A stretch of 64,000 nucleotides of DNA from JBBRBB01 sp963830175 (GTDB taxonomy: Bacteria > Bacteroidota > Bacteroidia > Chitinophagales > Chitinophagaceae). Below are positions 10,262-19,429 of the stretch, one piece after another (positions within the stretch are counted from its first letter, which is position 1; each line of letters opens with the position of its first letter). The stretch spans positions 372,001-436,000 of the forward strand of contig CAWHKV010000009.1 in NCBI GenBank assembly GCA_963830175.1, written 5' to 3'. The notes under the pieces are model-generated. The model was not told the DNA's origin. It saw only the letters and a program-made list of their open reading frames with translations, and made no database searches. The position numbers and the translations under genes were made by a program.

Positions 10262-11689
10262 TTATAATGTTCCGGTTGCATCCATATAATCCACCTTTGC
10301 TATCAGGGCATTGTATAATGCGTTTATATAATTAGTCTGTGCTATAGTAAGGTCGGTTTGGGCATTGGTGATATCCAAAGTGGAACCTGTACCAATTTCG
10401 TACTTAGTCTTAGTTTGCTGGTAAACTTCTTCTGCTAGTTGTATATTCTGTAATTGAATATCTAGCGTCTTCACAGCATTATAATAGTTATTTAGGGCAA
10501 CCTGAACCTGGTTGTCTATAGAAATCTCGAGATTCTTAACCTGGTTACGGGTTTTCTCCAGTTCCAATGTTGCTTTATTTATTGCAGCTTCTGTTGCAAA
10601 ACCTGAGAAAATAGGCACCCGAATGTTTAAGCCAATATAAGAGCTGGTAAACCATGGACCCTTACCTAAAAAATCAAACTGGTTTCTTTGGGCCATTTTA
10701 TTATAAGCTGCAGCCAGCGATGCGGTGGGTATGCGGCTTAGCTTATACCTGCGAATATTAAATTCACCTAATTGCTCTGCTACCTTAATATAATTGTAAT
10801 CTGTTCTACTGGTGTAAGAGTATATGCCTTCATCCAATAAACCTTCTTTTACTTTTTCTTCCGAAATATTTTCGGTGAGGTATAACGAATCTTTTGCCGG
10901 CATGCCCATAAGTAATTTTAAACCCAGGTATCCATTATTGATGGTATTCTCAACCGTTGTTTTTTGAGTGGAGAGATTGGTAAGTTGTACCGAAGCACGG
11001 CTTACATCCATTTTTTCTACAAAACCATTTTTATATAATTCGCCTGAATTAAATTTTAATATTTCGAGCCGGTTAATATTGGCATCTAATTGCTGTAACT
11101 GGGTTTTACTTGCAGAAAGCTGGTAGTATAGTTTGTAAATATTTTTCTTAATTAGTGACTCAGTAACCGCAACATTTTTTTGTTGTAGTTCCATGGTTGT
11201 TTTACGGGCTAGCAGACCTACGAATAACTGACCATCAAATAAAACCTGTGTAAGTGTTGCGCCAACTGTTGCGTTCCAGCTTGTACCAAAGGCAGCCTGT
11301 ATAAATCCAAAGTCTGCAGGCGATTTAATCGGGTCGCCGCTACCGTTTTGAACACCTTCATTTTCCAGCACCCCGTAGGTTGCAGCTGCTATAAAGTTGG
11401 GAAAACTCTGAACCGTAATGTTGGGAAAATAGGTAGCACCTACACTTCCATTAATTTGAGGATATGCAGCAGCGGCTACACCCCTGTTTGTTTCGTTCTG
11501 TATCTTAATGTCAATTAGAGCATTTTTTACCTGGACATTGTTTTTCAGGGCATAATCCACACATTCCTGAACAGTAAAGTGATGCGTTTGTTTAGGAGGA
11601 GCATCTGTTTGCCGGGCGTTGGCTAACAATGTTACACAACTTAAAATATGGATTAATATGGTCAATTTCACCTTCATACGATTAAACAC
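10262..11689 (-). CDS. TolC family outer-membrane efflux protein
   Basis: 475 residues with an N-terminal signal sequence ending near residue 25 (LLANA-RQ). Two repeated long alpha-helical coiled-coil segments carry the OEP pattern (Ala/Asn/Leu/Gln-rich), including a late helix with TKYEIGTGSTLDITNAQT, typical of TolC-type proteins. It would form the trimeric outer-membrane duct for the HlyD/RND pair downstream. Its start overlaps the end of the TetR gene by eight bases, which suggests coupled translation and shared control. Confidence 0.93.
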   Translation of the reverse strand: MFNRMKVKLTILIHILSCVTLLANARQTDAPPKQTHHFTVQECVDYALKNNVQVKNALIDIKIQNETNRGVAAAAYPQINGSVGATYFPNITVQSFPNFIAAATYGVLENEGVQNGSGDPIKSPADFGFIQAAFGTSWNATVGATLTQVLFDGQLFVGLLARKTTMELQQKNVAVTESLIKKNIYKLYYQLSASKTQLQQLDANINRLEILKFNSGELYKNGFVEKMDVSRASVQLTNLSTQKTTVENTINNGYLGLKLLMGMPAKDSLYLTENISEEKVKEGLLDEGIYSYTSRTDYNYIKVAEQLGEFNIRRYKLSRIPTASLAAAYNKMAQRNQFDFLGKGPWFTSSYIGLNIRVPIFSGFATEAAINKATLELEKTRNQVKNLEISIDNQVQVALNNYYNAVKTLDIQLQNIQLAEEVYQQTKTKYEIGTGSTLDITNAQTDLTIAQTNYINALYNALIAKVDYMDATGTL

Positions 11690-12299
11690 TTTTCTCGCGT
11701 TGCTGAATGTATTTTTCTATCAATTTCTTTCCCTTTGTTGTGGCCATCCCGTGAAGGAACAGGTAGTATATTTCTGTTGAAACTTTAATTAAACTGTAAT
11801 TACCATAAGGAAACAAGAGAACATTAAACGGCAAGAAGCTGCTTTCGAGCCTGCATTTTGAAACAATATCTACATCTAATTCGGGCCGGTATAATTCTTC
11901 ACGAATACCGCGAATAAGATTTTTGCGGATTATTTCCAGTAAAAAGCCATTTTTATGATCAAGGAATTTTTTATGGGTGTCAGGGTAAAACTTTTCGAGA
12001 TCGAATAATACCTGGGGGTTCATAGATTCAAATATCAATTGAATGCTGTCCATGGCTTTAAAAACTTCCTGGATGGCATTATCCGAGTTTTGCTCCTGCT
12101 CAACACATTCTTTTTGAATAAAACTGATCTCATCCTGAATAATGCAAGCAACCAACTCATCTTTATCTTTAAAAAACTGGTAAATGGTCTTTTTACTTAT
12201 GCCTAATTGGGTGGCTATCTCGTCCATTGTGACAGACTTAAATCCAAACCGCATAAACATTTCGCGGCTTTTTATCTGTATTCTGTCTTTCAATTCCAT
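11682..12299 (-). CDS. TetR/AcrR family transcriptional regulator of the efflux operon
   Basis: 205 residues. The N-terminal helix-turn-helix is clear at about residues 23-52 (TMDEIATQLGISKKTIYQFF), followed by a variable all-helical ligand-binding domain. It is the first gene of the efflux operon and overlaps tolC by eight bases, so it probably represses its own operon and is released by a pump substrate. A perfect 8-bp inverted repeat lies in its promoter region (12321-12352), directly beside a TAGTTTTG -7 box, and is the best operator candidate. The ligand is unknown. Confidence 0.92.
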   Translation of the reverse strand: MELKDRIQIKSREMFMRFGFKSVTMDEIATQLGISKKTIYQFFKDKDELVACIIQDEISFIQKECVEQEQNSDNAIQEVFKAMDSIQLIFESMNPQVLFDLEKFYPDTHKKFLDHKNGFLLEIIRKNLIRGIREELYRPELDVDIVSKCRLESSFLPFNVLLFPYGNYSLIKVSTEIYYLFLHGMATTKGKKLIEKYIQQREKSV

Positions 12300-12313
12300 T
12301 AAATAATTAAACG

Positions 12314-12352
12314 CAAAACTATGGAAACTTATTTCGGTAAAAGCGTTTCCAT
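12314..12352 (-). promoter_or_regulatory. promoter -7 box and candidate TetR operator for the efflux operon
   Basis: On the minus strand TAGTTTTG (12314-12321) matches the Bacteroidota -7 consensus TAnnTTTG, 14 bases before the TetR start codon. Immediately upstream are the arms of an inverted repeat, ATGGAAAC (12321-12328) and GTTTCCAT (12345-12352), perfect over 8 bp with a 16-bp spacer. A dimeric repressor bound here would cover the promoter. The inverted repeat is seen directly; its role as the operator is inferred. Confidence 0.6.
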
Positions 12353-12407
12353 GTAATTTTTAAACCTTTCATCAATTATTTTACTTTCGTGGCATTAAAA
12401 TCAAATA

Positions 12408-12896
12408 ATGGAACAAAACATTTTTAACGAAGTAGAAAATAAATTAAAAGAAGAAGGATTAACCATAGTAAGCCGCGATACCAGTAGGCCCTGGGGTGGA
12501 TTTTTTGTAATTGATGATAACCAGGCAGAAAAATTTATCCAAATTTATTTTCCCGATCATTCAGTAGATAATGTTTCAATTACCAGTAAAATCAGCCCAA
12601 AAATTTTAATGGTTGCTCCCCAAAAGAGACTGAGCTGGCAATACCATCACAGAAGAGCAGAATTATGGCGCGTTGTAGAAGGTCCGATTGGCGTGGCAAA
12701 AAGTGACAATGATGAGCAGAACGATCCTGAAACCTATAATGCCGGTGATACCATTGTTCTTCAAAAAGGAGAACGTCATCGTTTGATAGGATTAGAAAAA
12801 TATGGCGTAGTAGCAGAGATCTGGCAACACACTGATGCTAGCAATCCATCTGATGAAGAAGATATAATACGGCTGCAAGATGATTTTGGCAGGTAG
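12408..12896 (+). CDS. cupin domain protein, mannose-6-phosphate isomerase type II C-terminal-like
   Basis: 162 residues forming one cupin barrel. Metal-ligand candidates are visible: His80/His81 and Glu85 in the first cupin motif, and His124 in the second (GERHRLIG). The sequence resembles the C-terminal isomerase half of GDP-mannose pyrophosphorylase/phosphomannose isomerase proteins, here as a free-standing domain; such proteins are often labelled phosphoheptose or mannose-6-phosphate isomerase. The reaction cannot be proven from sequence. A possible -7 box TACTTTCG lies at 12382-12389. It is transcribed away from the TetR operon. Confidence 0.8.
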   Translation: MEQNIFNEVENKLKEEGLTIVSRDTSRPWGGFFVIDDNQAEKFIQIYFPDHSVDNVSITSKISPKILMVAPQKRLSWQYHHRRAELWRVVEGPIGVAKSDNDEQNDPETYNAGDTIVLQKGERHRLIGLEKYGVVAEIWQHTDASNPSDEEDIIRLQDDFGR

Positions 12897-12948
12897 CATT
12901 CAATTAGCTTTGCTCCTAAACAAGGAACACTAACCAGAACTGATAATT

Positions 12949-13596
12949 ATGGAAAATGCCAACCCCAATGTTCCTCCTTCAGGCCTCCATTGGAAAAAAT
13001 TGTTGCAATATTTTTTTCAGGGTGTTGTAATACTCGCGCCAATTGGTGTTACACTTTATGTGGTGATTTGGTTTTTTGTAGCAGTCGATAATATATTGCC
13101 CGGTTTAATTCATTATTTTTTTCCTCATTTAATCAGAACAACTGAGGATGGCGACCTTCAAAAAATTCCGGGTTTAGGCTTTTTAGTTGTTGTAATATTA
13201 TTAATACTCATTGGAAGGGTGTCAAGCTCTTTCGTTGTTAGCAAGATGGTTGAGGTGCTAGATTCGGTATTGGAAAGAACACCGGGTGTAAAATATATTT
13301 ATTCATCAGTTAAAGATTTTCTGCAGGCATTTGGAGGCAATAAAAGAAAGTTTGACCGGCCAGTGCTTGTAATGGTAGATGCGCAACAGGTTTGGCGTAT
13401 AGGTTTTATAACCAATGATGATGCACAGCACTTTGAATTGTCAGACCATGTGGTAGTGTACGTGCCCCACTCTTATGCCATCTCAGGCATAGTGTATATC
13501 GTTCCCATTCAAAATGTAAAGGTGCTGCACAATCTTACCGGTGCAGAAGCAATGAAATTCATTATTTCCGGGGGTGTAGCACACGTTGAACCATAA
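12949..13596 (+). CDS. DUF502 family membrane protein
   Basis: 215 residues. Two membrane helices are separated by a short loop (about 20-45 and 72-95), followed by a soluble region with the ERTPGVKYIYSSVKDF motif and a late FVPTT-like stretch (VYVPHSYAISGIVYIVP), both hallmarks of DUF502. The molecular function is unknown; plant homologues (LIKE COV) act in membrane trafficking. It follows the cupin gene by 52 bases and may share its transcript. Confidence 0.88.
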   Translation: MENANPNVPPSGLHWKKLLQYFFQGVVILAPIGVTLYVVIWFFVAVDNILPGLIHYFFPHLIRTTEDGDLQKIPGLGFLVVVILLILIGRVSSSFVVSKMVEVLDSVLERTPGVKYIYSSVKDFLQAFGGNKRKFDRPVLVMVDAQQVWRIGFITNDDAQHFELSDHVVVYVPHSYAISGIVYIVPIQNVKVLHNLTGAEAMKFIISGGVAHVEP

Positions 13597-13683
13597 ACAT
13601 ATTTAAGCTTTTCATTCAAATTGCTTTACATCAAAAGCATTTACTTTGCAGCTTTCATAAACAATCTTCATAATTCACGGTAG

Positions 13684-14763
13684 ATGCAGGGTTTACAGGT
13701 GCATAATTTTAATTCGGGTCCTTCTGTGTTACCCGACCTGGTATTGCAGCAAGCCGCTGCTTCCATCCATAATTTTAATGGCTCAGGATTATCTGTTTTA
13801 GAAATCGGTCACCGCAGTAAATGGTTTTTACCAGTTATGGAAGAGGCTCGTGCCCTTGTTAAGCAATTGATGCAGTTGAATGATGATTACGAAGTGTTGT
13901 TTTTGCAAGGTGGTGCAACTACCCAGTTTATGCAGGTTCCCATGAACCTGTTGAATGAAGAGGAAACAGCAGCCTATTGCGATAATGGTATTTGGGGCAC
14001 CAAGGCCATTAAAGAAGCAAACCTGTTTGGAAAAGTGCATGTTGCCTGTTCTTCCAAAGACAAAGGTCACACTTATATTCCTGAAAGTATTTCTATTCCC
14101 CCGGGGGTAAAATACCTGCACTATACTACCAATAACACAGTAGAGGGAACCCAGTGGCATAGAATACCTTCTACAGATGTTCCATTGGTGGCAGATATGA
14201 GCAGTGATATTTTCAGCCGAAAAATGCCATTTTCAAAATTCTCTGTTATATACGCAGGGGCGCAAAAAAATGCAGGTGCCGCAGGCGTAACTATGGTGGT
14301 AATAAAGCAAGATGTTTTGAACAGGGTGAGCCGTGAGATTCCTTCAATACTTAATTATCAAAACCATATAAATACAGGTTCTTTATTAAATACGCCACCT
14401 GTTTTTGCAGTGTATGTTAGTTTACTAACGTTAAGGTGGATTATAGCGGAAGGCGGGCTTGAAGTAATGGAACAACGGGCAGCTGAACGGGCAAACATAT
14501 TTTACGAAACACTCGATGCGTTACCCGCTTTTACATCACGGATTGTTAAAGAAGATAGAAGTCTTATGAATGCAGTTTTCACGACTACCGATCCGGAGCT
14601 TGAAAACCTGTTTTTAGAAGAATGCGAAAAAAACGGTATGGTAGGTGTTAAAGGGCATCGCAGTGTAGGTGGTATGCGCATATCTATGTACAATGCCCTT
14701 CCATCAAAGAGCGTAAAACAATTTTGTGAACTGATGGAAGATTTTTCTAAAAGACACACCTAA
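13684..14763 (+). CDS. serC: phosphoserine aminotransferase
   Basis: 359 residues, the normal length for SerC. The N-terminus carries the family signature NFNSGPSVLP, with FLQGGATTQF at about residues 76-85. The PLP lysine is in YAGAQKNAGAAG near residue 196, and a conserved segment near the C-terminus (GVKGHRSVGGMRIS) binds the substrate phosphate. It converts 3-phosphohydroxypyruvate and glutamate to phosphoserine in serine biosynthesis and also serves pyridoxine synthesis. A near-consensus -7 box TTACTTTG lies about 36 bases upstream. The usual partner serA (phosphoglycerate dehydrogenase) is not in the window; a DUF1015 gene follows directly. Confidence 0.97.
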   Translation: MQGLQVHNFNSGPSVLPDLVLQQAAASIHNFNGSGLSVLEIGHRSKWFLPVMEEARALVKQLMQLNDDYEVLFLQGGATTQFMQVPMNLLNEEETAAYCDNGIWGTKAIKEANLFGKVHVACSSKDKGHTYIPESISIPPGVKYLHYTTNNTVEGTQWHRIPSTDVPLVADMSSDIFSRKMPFSKFSVIYAGAQKNAGAAGVTMVVIKQDVLNRVSREIPSILNYQNHINTGSLLNTPPVFAVYVSLLTLRWIIAEGGLEVMEQRAAERANIFYETLDALPAFTSRIVKEDRSLMNAVFTTTDPELENLFLEECEKNGMVGVKGHRSVGGMRISMYNALPSKSVKQFCELMEDFSKRHT

Positions 14764-14778
14764 AAAGTAACTTATAAT

Positions 14779-16032
14779 TTGATGAGTATAATTAAACCAT
14801 TTACTGCTTTACGTCCACAGGCCCAGTTAGCCAAACAGGTTGCAAGCAAACCATACGATGTACTAAGCAGTGAAGAAGCGCGACGAGAAGCTCAGGGCAA
14901 TCCCTATTCATTTTTGCATATAACAAAAAGCGAAATAGACCTGCCAGCTAGTGAAAGTGCATACTCAGATGCTGTATATGAGAAGGCAAAAGAAAATCTT
15001 ACCGCCTTTTTAAAAAGAGATGTGTTATTTACTGAAAGCAAACCATGCTATTACATTTACAGGTTGCACATGCCGGCAACAGTTTCTGGCAATAACGATA
15101 TAAACCAAACCGGTTTGGTTTGTGTAAGCAGTATAGATGATTATGAGAATGACAAGATCAAAAAACATGAACTTACCCGCCCGGATAAAGAGCAGGACAG
15201 GATTACACATATTAAGGTAACAGGTGCGCAAACAGGCAATGTTTTTCTTGCATATCGCAATGTAGAAGATATAGATGCTATAATATTAAAATACACCACG
15301 GCAAAATCGCCGGTGTACGATTTTGTTGCAGAAGACGGCATTACGCATTCTGTATGGGTGGTAAACGACAATGCTATTATCGAAGAAATAACCTTGTTAT
15401 TCGAAACAAAGGTTCCTAATACATACATAGCCGACGGGCATCACCGGGCCGCATCTGCCGCAAAAGTGCGCAGGTTACTTCCAAACCCGGGCGAAAGCGC
15501 GAACTATTTTCTTACAACGCTTTTCCCTGAAAGCCAGTTACAAATACTCGATTACAACCGGGTAATAAAAACCCTGAATGATTTAGATGCAAATACATTT
15601 TTAGAAAGGCTGAAGGAAGACTTTATTATTTCAGAAGTCCAGCAACAGGTAAGACCCTCGAAAGCACACGAATTCGGATTATATCTAAAAGGTAAATGGT
15701 ACAGGCTTCAGGTTAAAGAAGGGAAATATACAAAAGACCCTATCGGAGTGCTTGATATAACAATTCTTCAACACCTTGTTTTAAGCAAGCATTTAAACAT
15801 ACATGACCAGCGTACCGATAAAAATATTGAATTTGTAGGTGGCATTCGCGGACTTAATGAACTTGAAAACAGGGTTAATTCAGGCGAAATGGAAATGGCT
15901 ATAAGTTTATATCCAGTAAGTATTGAACAATTATTTGCCATTGCCGACAGCGGCAAAACGATGCCTCCAAAAAGCACCTGGTTCGAACCAAAGTTAAGAG
16001 ACGGATTGCTCACACACCTTATATATGAATAG
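14779..16032 (+). CDS. DUF1015 family protein
   Basis: 417 residues of the DUF1015 family, recognised by the N-terminal FTALRPQAQLA stretch, the VLSSEEARREAQGNPYSFLH segment and the conserved YIADGHHRAASAA motif at about residues 213-225, whose His-His-Arg could bind a nucleotide or a metal. The function is unknown. The gene follows serC by 15 bases and is probably co-transcribed. The stop overlaps the possible upstream start of the next gene. Confidence 0.9.
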   Translation: MMSIIKPFTALRPQAQLAKQVASKPYDVLSSEEARREAQGNPYSFLHITKSEIDLPASESAYSDAVYEKAKENLTAFLKRDVLFTESKPCYYIYRLHMPATVSGNNDINQTGLVCVSSIDDYENDKIKKHELTRPDKEQDRITHIKVTGAQTGNVFLAYRNVEDIDAIILKYTTAKSPVYDFVAEDGITHSVWVVNDNAIIEEITLLFETKVPNTYIADGHHRAASAAKVRRLLPNPGESANYFLTTLFPESQLQILDYNRVIKTLNDLDANTFLERLKEDFIISEVQQQVRPSKAHEFGLYLKGKWYRLQVKEGKYTKDPIGVLDITILQHLVLSKHLNIHDQRTDKNIEFVGGIRGLNELENRVNSGEMEMAISLYPVSIEQLFAIADSGKTMPPKSTWFEPKLRDGLLTHLIYE

Positions 16033-16039
16033 TTGCCTC

Positions 16040-17050
16040 ATGAAAAAATTATTAGTACTGCCCTGCCTTTTTGTTGCGCTTTGTTCAAACTCTTTCGGGC
16101 AAGATGTGTCATCCATAAGAGAAAGCGCCAGGTTGCAGCTTCAACAGGGCAATTATGACAATGCTATTCAACTCTTAGAATCAGCACGATTATTACAACC
16201 TGATAACATAGAGGTTTTAAAAGACCAGGCACTTGCATATTATTATAAGAGAGATTTTGCCAAGGCAATGGAAACCGGTAAAAAGCTTATTGAACAACCC
16301 AATCCCGACGTACAAAGCTATCAATTGCTGGGTATGGCTTACAAAGCCGTTGCCAAGTACAAGGATGGTGAGAAGTTATATAAAACGGCTCTCCAGAAGT
16401 TTCCAAAAAGTGGCGTATTATATAGTGAATATGGCGACCTTCTTATGTCAGATAATAATAAGTCAGAAGCCATTCAGGCCTGGGAGAAAGGAATAGAGGC
16501 CGACCCCAACATCAGCAGTAATTATTATTACGCATCTAAATATTATGGAAAAACAGGTAACATTATCTGGGGATTATTATATGGAGAAATATTCATAAAT
16601 ATTGAAAGCCTAAGTACCCGCACAACAGAAGTTAAAGATCAATTATTAAATGGTTATAAGAAGATGTACGAAAACCGGAATACAATAAGTGCATTGGAAA
16701 ATAAGCAATCAGATTTTCAAAATGCTGTAATAGAAAGTTTTTCCAAACTCACTGCCATGATGAAGCCACCGGTTACTGCTGAAAGCCTTACTGCACTTCG
16801 AACACGGTTTATACTGGAATGGTTCAACGGTCCTGCAAAGAACTTCAGGTTCAGGCTTTTTGACTATCAGCAGCAGTTATTGCAACAGGGATATTTTGAG
16901 CCCTATAATCAATGGGTTTTCGGCGAGGTAATAAACAAAGACCGGTATAATAACTGGATTTTTACACATGAAAGTGAAATGACCAGATTCAGGCAGTTTC
17001 AACGCACATCCCTCTTTAAAATTCCCGAGGGTCAATACCAAATACATTAA
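16040..17050 (+). CDS. tetratricopeptide repeat protein, secreted
   Basis: An ATG at 16025 overlaps the previous stop, but the ATG at 16040 starts a proper signal peptide (MKKLLVLPCLFVALCSNSFG) and is preferred, giving 336 residues. Three to four TPR units cover about residues 20-150 (for example the YNDNAIQLLESARLLQPDN-like and AYKAVAKYKDGEKLYKTAL-like helices). The C-terminal half is helical and unrelated to anything I recognise. It is probably a periplasmic or outer-membrane-associated scaffold. It is the last gene of the serC-DUF1015 group. Confidence 0.82.
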   Translation: MKKLLVLPCLFVALCSNSFGQDVSSIRESARLQLQQGNYDNAIQLLESARLLQPDNIEVLKDQALAYYYKRDFAKAMETGKKLIEQPNPDVQSYQLLGMAYKAVAKYKDGEKLYKTALQKFPKSGVLYSEYGDLLMSDNNKSEAIQAWEKGIEADPNISSNYYYASKYYGKTGNIIWGLLYGEIFINIESLSTRTTEVKDQLLNGYKKMYENRNTISALENKQSDFQNAVIESFSKLTAMMKPPVTAESLTALRTRFILEWFNGPAKNFRFRLFDYQQQLLQQGYFEPYNQWVFGEVINKDRYNNWIFTHESEMTRFRQFQRTSLFKIPEGQYQIH

Positions 17051-17140
17051 ACGCTCAGCTGATTAAAGTTGCAACAGTTGAATAGTGCGACGCAACAAAA
17101 TCTTATATTAGCACTATAGCCGGTTACATATAAAATCCCT

Positions 17141-17168
17141 TTTGTTTGCCGGGGTTTACTTATATTTT
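17141..17168 (+). promoter_or_regulatory. promoter of the acyl-CoA ligase gene
   Basis: TTTG (17141-17144) and TATATTTT (17161-17168) are 16 bases apart and close to the Bacteroidota TTTG / TAnnTTTG pair. The -7 box ends only eight bases before the ATG at 17177, so the leader would be a few bases long at most. Confidence 0.5.
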
Positions 17169-17176
17169 AGTGCGTT

Positions 17177-18973
17177 ATGAATAAACCTACACGATTATTT
17201 GATTGCATAGAATGGCAACTTTCCAAGTTTCCCAAACAAGATATGCTTGCTGCCAAAGAAGATGGGCAATGGAGAACTTACAGCACCGAAGAAGTTAAAA
17301 ACACAGTTGATTTATTTAGTGCAGGATTAATGCGGCAATGGGCAGTTTCTGGTGGAGATTTTTCAGATGAAGGTTGCGATAAAATTGCCATCATTAGCAA
17401 TAACCGACCCGAATGGCTGATAACCGACATGGCGGTGCAACAAACAGGTGCCGCCCTTGTTCCTATTTATCCAACGACCAACGCACCTGAACTCGAATTT
17501 ATTTTAAATGATGCCCAGGTAAAACTGTTATTTGTAAGTAGCAAAGACCTGTACGATAAAGTAAAACTGGTAAGTGATAAGGTGCCAACCCTACAACAAA
17601 TATTTTCTTTTGATAAAATTGATGGGGTTGCGCATTGGACCCAGGTATGTAAAGAAGTAAGCAGTGATGATCTTAAAAAAGTAAATGCAATTAAGGATGC
17701 AATTGATCAAAACCACCTGGCAACAATCATATACACTTCCGGTACCACAGGAACACCAAAGGGTGTAATGCTTTCTCACCGCAACATCGTTTCCAATGCA
17801 CTGGGCGGTAAACAAAGTTTTCCTTTTCCAGATGAGCCGGAAGAAAGGGTGCTAAGCTTTTTGCCCCTCAACCATATTTTTGAAAAGTGCGTTTCTTACA
17901 TCTACCTGTTTAGTTACATAAGTATTTATTATGCAGAAAGCCTGGAGACGATCGGTGAAAATTTAAGGGAAGTAAAGCCAATAGGGTTTACCACCGTACC
18001 GCGGCTGCTTGAAAAAGTTTTTGAAAGAATTATGAATGCAGGCAGGGAACTGAAAGGGATTAAAAAAGCGCTGTTCTTTTGGGCTGTTAACCTGGCAGAA
18101 AAATACGATGACAGTAAAAATCAGGGACCCATTTATAATGCACAGTTAGCATTAGCTAATAAATTAATTTTTACAAAGTGGCGCGATGCGCTTGGGGGTA
18201 ATATTCGTTTTATTGTAACAGGTGGTGCCGCCTGCCAGGTTAAATTGCTTAAAATATTTAATGCCGCACAAATACCTGTTTATGAAGGTTACGGACCAAC
18301 AGAAAACAGCCCTATAATTTGTGTAAACAGGAAGGATGAAGGTGAAAGAAGAATTGGCACAGTTGGTCTGCCTGCTATTGGTCAGGAAGTTAAAATAGAA
18401 GCGGATGGAGAGATATGCGTAAAAGGCCCCAGTGTGATGAAAGGTTATTTTAAGAGACCTGATCTAACTGCAGAAACCATAATTGACGGATGGCTGCATA
18501 CGGGTGATATTGGCGAATGGGTTGAAGGAAAATTTATTAAAATTACCGACCGTAAAAAAGAATTATTTAAAACAAGTGGTGGAAAGTATGTAGCGCCACA
18601 ACCCATAGAAAATAAACTTAAAGAAAGCCCCTTTATAGAGCAGGCATTGATTGTAGGCGCCGGAGAAAAATTTGTTGGGGCGCTCATTGTTCCATCAATT
18701 TCATTTTTAAAAAACTGGATGCAATTGCATAACATGGTTTTTATCACAATTGAAGATGCAGTTTCAAATACGGAAGTATTAAAAAGGTATAGGAAAGAAA
18801 TTGATGAGATAAACGAAAATTTCAATCATGTTGAGCAGGTAAAACGTTTTAAGCTGCTGCCAAGGGAATGGAATATTGAAAGTGGTGAGATGACACCCAA
18901 AATGAGCTTAAAAAGAAAAATAATTATGGAGAAGTTTAAAGATGAGATCGCTTATATCTATAACCAGTTATAG
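17177..18973 (+). CDS. long-chain fatty acid--CoA ligase (AMP-forming)
   Basis: 598 residues with the full set of adenylate-forming enzyme motifs. The AMP-binding loop IIYTSGTTGTPKGV is near residues 187-200, YGPTENSP is at about 374, WLHTGDIGEW at about 441, and the hinge/A8 region TDRKKELFKTSGGKYVAPQ is near 457-475, with the catalytic Lys late in the C-terminal domain (about 578). Length and motifs match the FadD15/long-chain ACSL class, which activates fatty acids for beta-oxidation or lipid synthesis. It is a single-gene unit with its own promoter and an intrinsic terminator at 18980. Confidence 0.94.
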   Translation: MNKPTRLFDCIEWQLSKFPKQDMLAAKEDGQWRTYSTEEVKNTVDLFSAGLMRQWAVSGGDFSDEGCDKIAIISNNRPEWLITDMAVQQTGAALVPIYPTTNAPELEFILNDAQVKLLFVSSKDLYDKVKLVSDKVPTLQQIFSFDKIDGVAHWTQVCKEVSSDDLKKVNAIKDAIDQNHLATIIYTSGTTGTPKGVMLSHRNIVSNALGGKQSFPFPDEPEERVLSFLPLNHIFEKCVSYIYLFSYISIYYAESLETIGENLREVKPIGFTTVPRLLEKVFERIMNAGRELKGIKKALFFWAVNLAEKYDDSKNQGPIYNAQLALANKLIFTKWRDALGGNIRFIVTGGAACQVKLLKIFNAAQIPVYEGYGPTENSPIICVNRKDEGERRIGTVGLPAIGQEVKIEADGEICVKGPSVMKGYFKRPDLTAETIIDGWLHTGDIGEWVEGKFIKITDRKKELFKTSGGKYVAPQPIENKLKESPFIEQALIVGAGEKFVGALIVPSISFLKNWMQLHNMVFITIEDAVSNTEVLKRYRKEIDEINENFNHVEQVKRFKLLPREWNIESGEMTPKMSLKRKIIMEKFKDEIAYIYNQL

Positions 18974-18979
18974 AATAAA

Positions 18980-19003
18980 AAAGCCGGGTTTAAACCGGCT
19001 TTA
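18980..19003. terminator. bidirectional intrinsic terminator
   Basis: An inverted repeat AAGCCGG...CCGGCTT (18981-19002) is preceded by an A run and followed by a short T stretch. It lies between the convergent acyl-CoA ligase gene (ends 18973) and the small membrane protein gene (ends 19010) and can serve both. Confidence 0.75.
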
Positions 19004-19009
19004 CATAAG

Positions 19010-19285
19010 TTAAGAAAAATTCAGGTCATCATCATCATCGTCTTCATCATCTTCAGCATCATGTCCTTCTTGCTTTACCAGTTTATCATATACACCAAAA
19101 AGTAAAAACGGAGCAGCCCATTGGCCTACAAATAACCCACTTTTACGTTTGCCCATAATATGTAAAACTACTGATGCTCCCATAGATGCAAGGGCAGCCC
19201 ACAAAAATACATCTGATGGAAGTTTTGCGGTTTGTTCTTCAATGGCTCTTGCTACCGGGCCTTCTTTGTGTTCATTCTTGTTCAT
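19010..19285 (-). CDS. small membrane protein with Asp/Glu-rich tail
   Basis: 91 residues. The N-terminus is charged, residues 27-47 and 53-70 are two hydrophobic segments (VFLWAALASMGASVVLHIMG; LFVGQWAAPFLLFGVY), and the last 15 residues are nearly all Asp and Glu. I do not recognise the family. Unlike almost every other gene here it has a perfect Shine-Dalgarno sequence (AAGGAGG, 19293-19299) seven bases before the ATG, which strongly supports the start and suggests efficient translation. Confidence 0.8.
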   Translation of the reverse strand: MNKNEHKEGPVARAIEEQTAKLPSDVFLWAALASMGASVVLHIMGKRKSGLFVGQWAAPFLLFGVYDKLVKQEGHDAEDDEDDDDDDLNFS

Positions 19286-19292
19286 AATATAG

Positions 19293-19299
19293 CCTCCTT
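19293..19299 (-). promoter_or_regulatory. strong Shine-Dalgarno ribosome binding site
   Basis: AAGGAGG on the minus strand with seven bases before the ATG at 19285 is an ideal SD. Other start codons that I inspected in the window lack such a match, which makes this site unusual. Confidence 0.75.
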
Positions 19300-19429
19300 A
19301 AAAAGTTTTAATGAAGTAATAATATAAGAAGGTCAATTTCCCTGCCATGAATATACTGTAATCTAACAGACACGTAAGGTGGGTATATATTTCCACTTAA
19401 ACAGAAAGAGGGAAATGCAAAAAAAAGAA

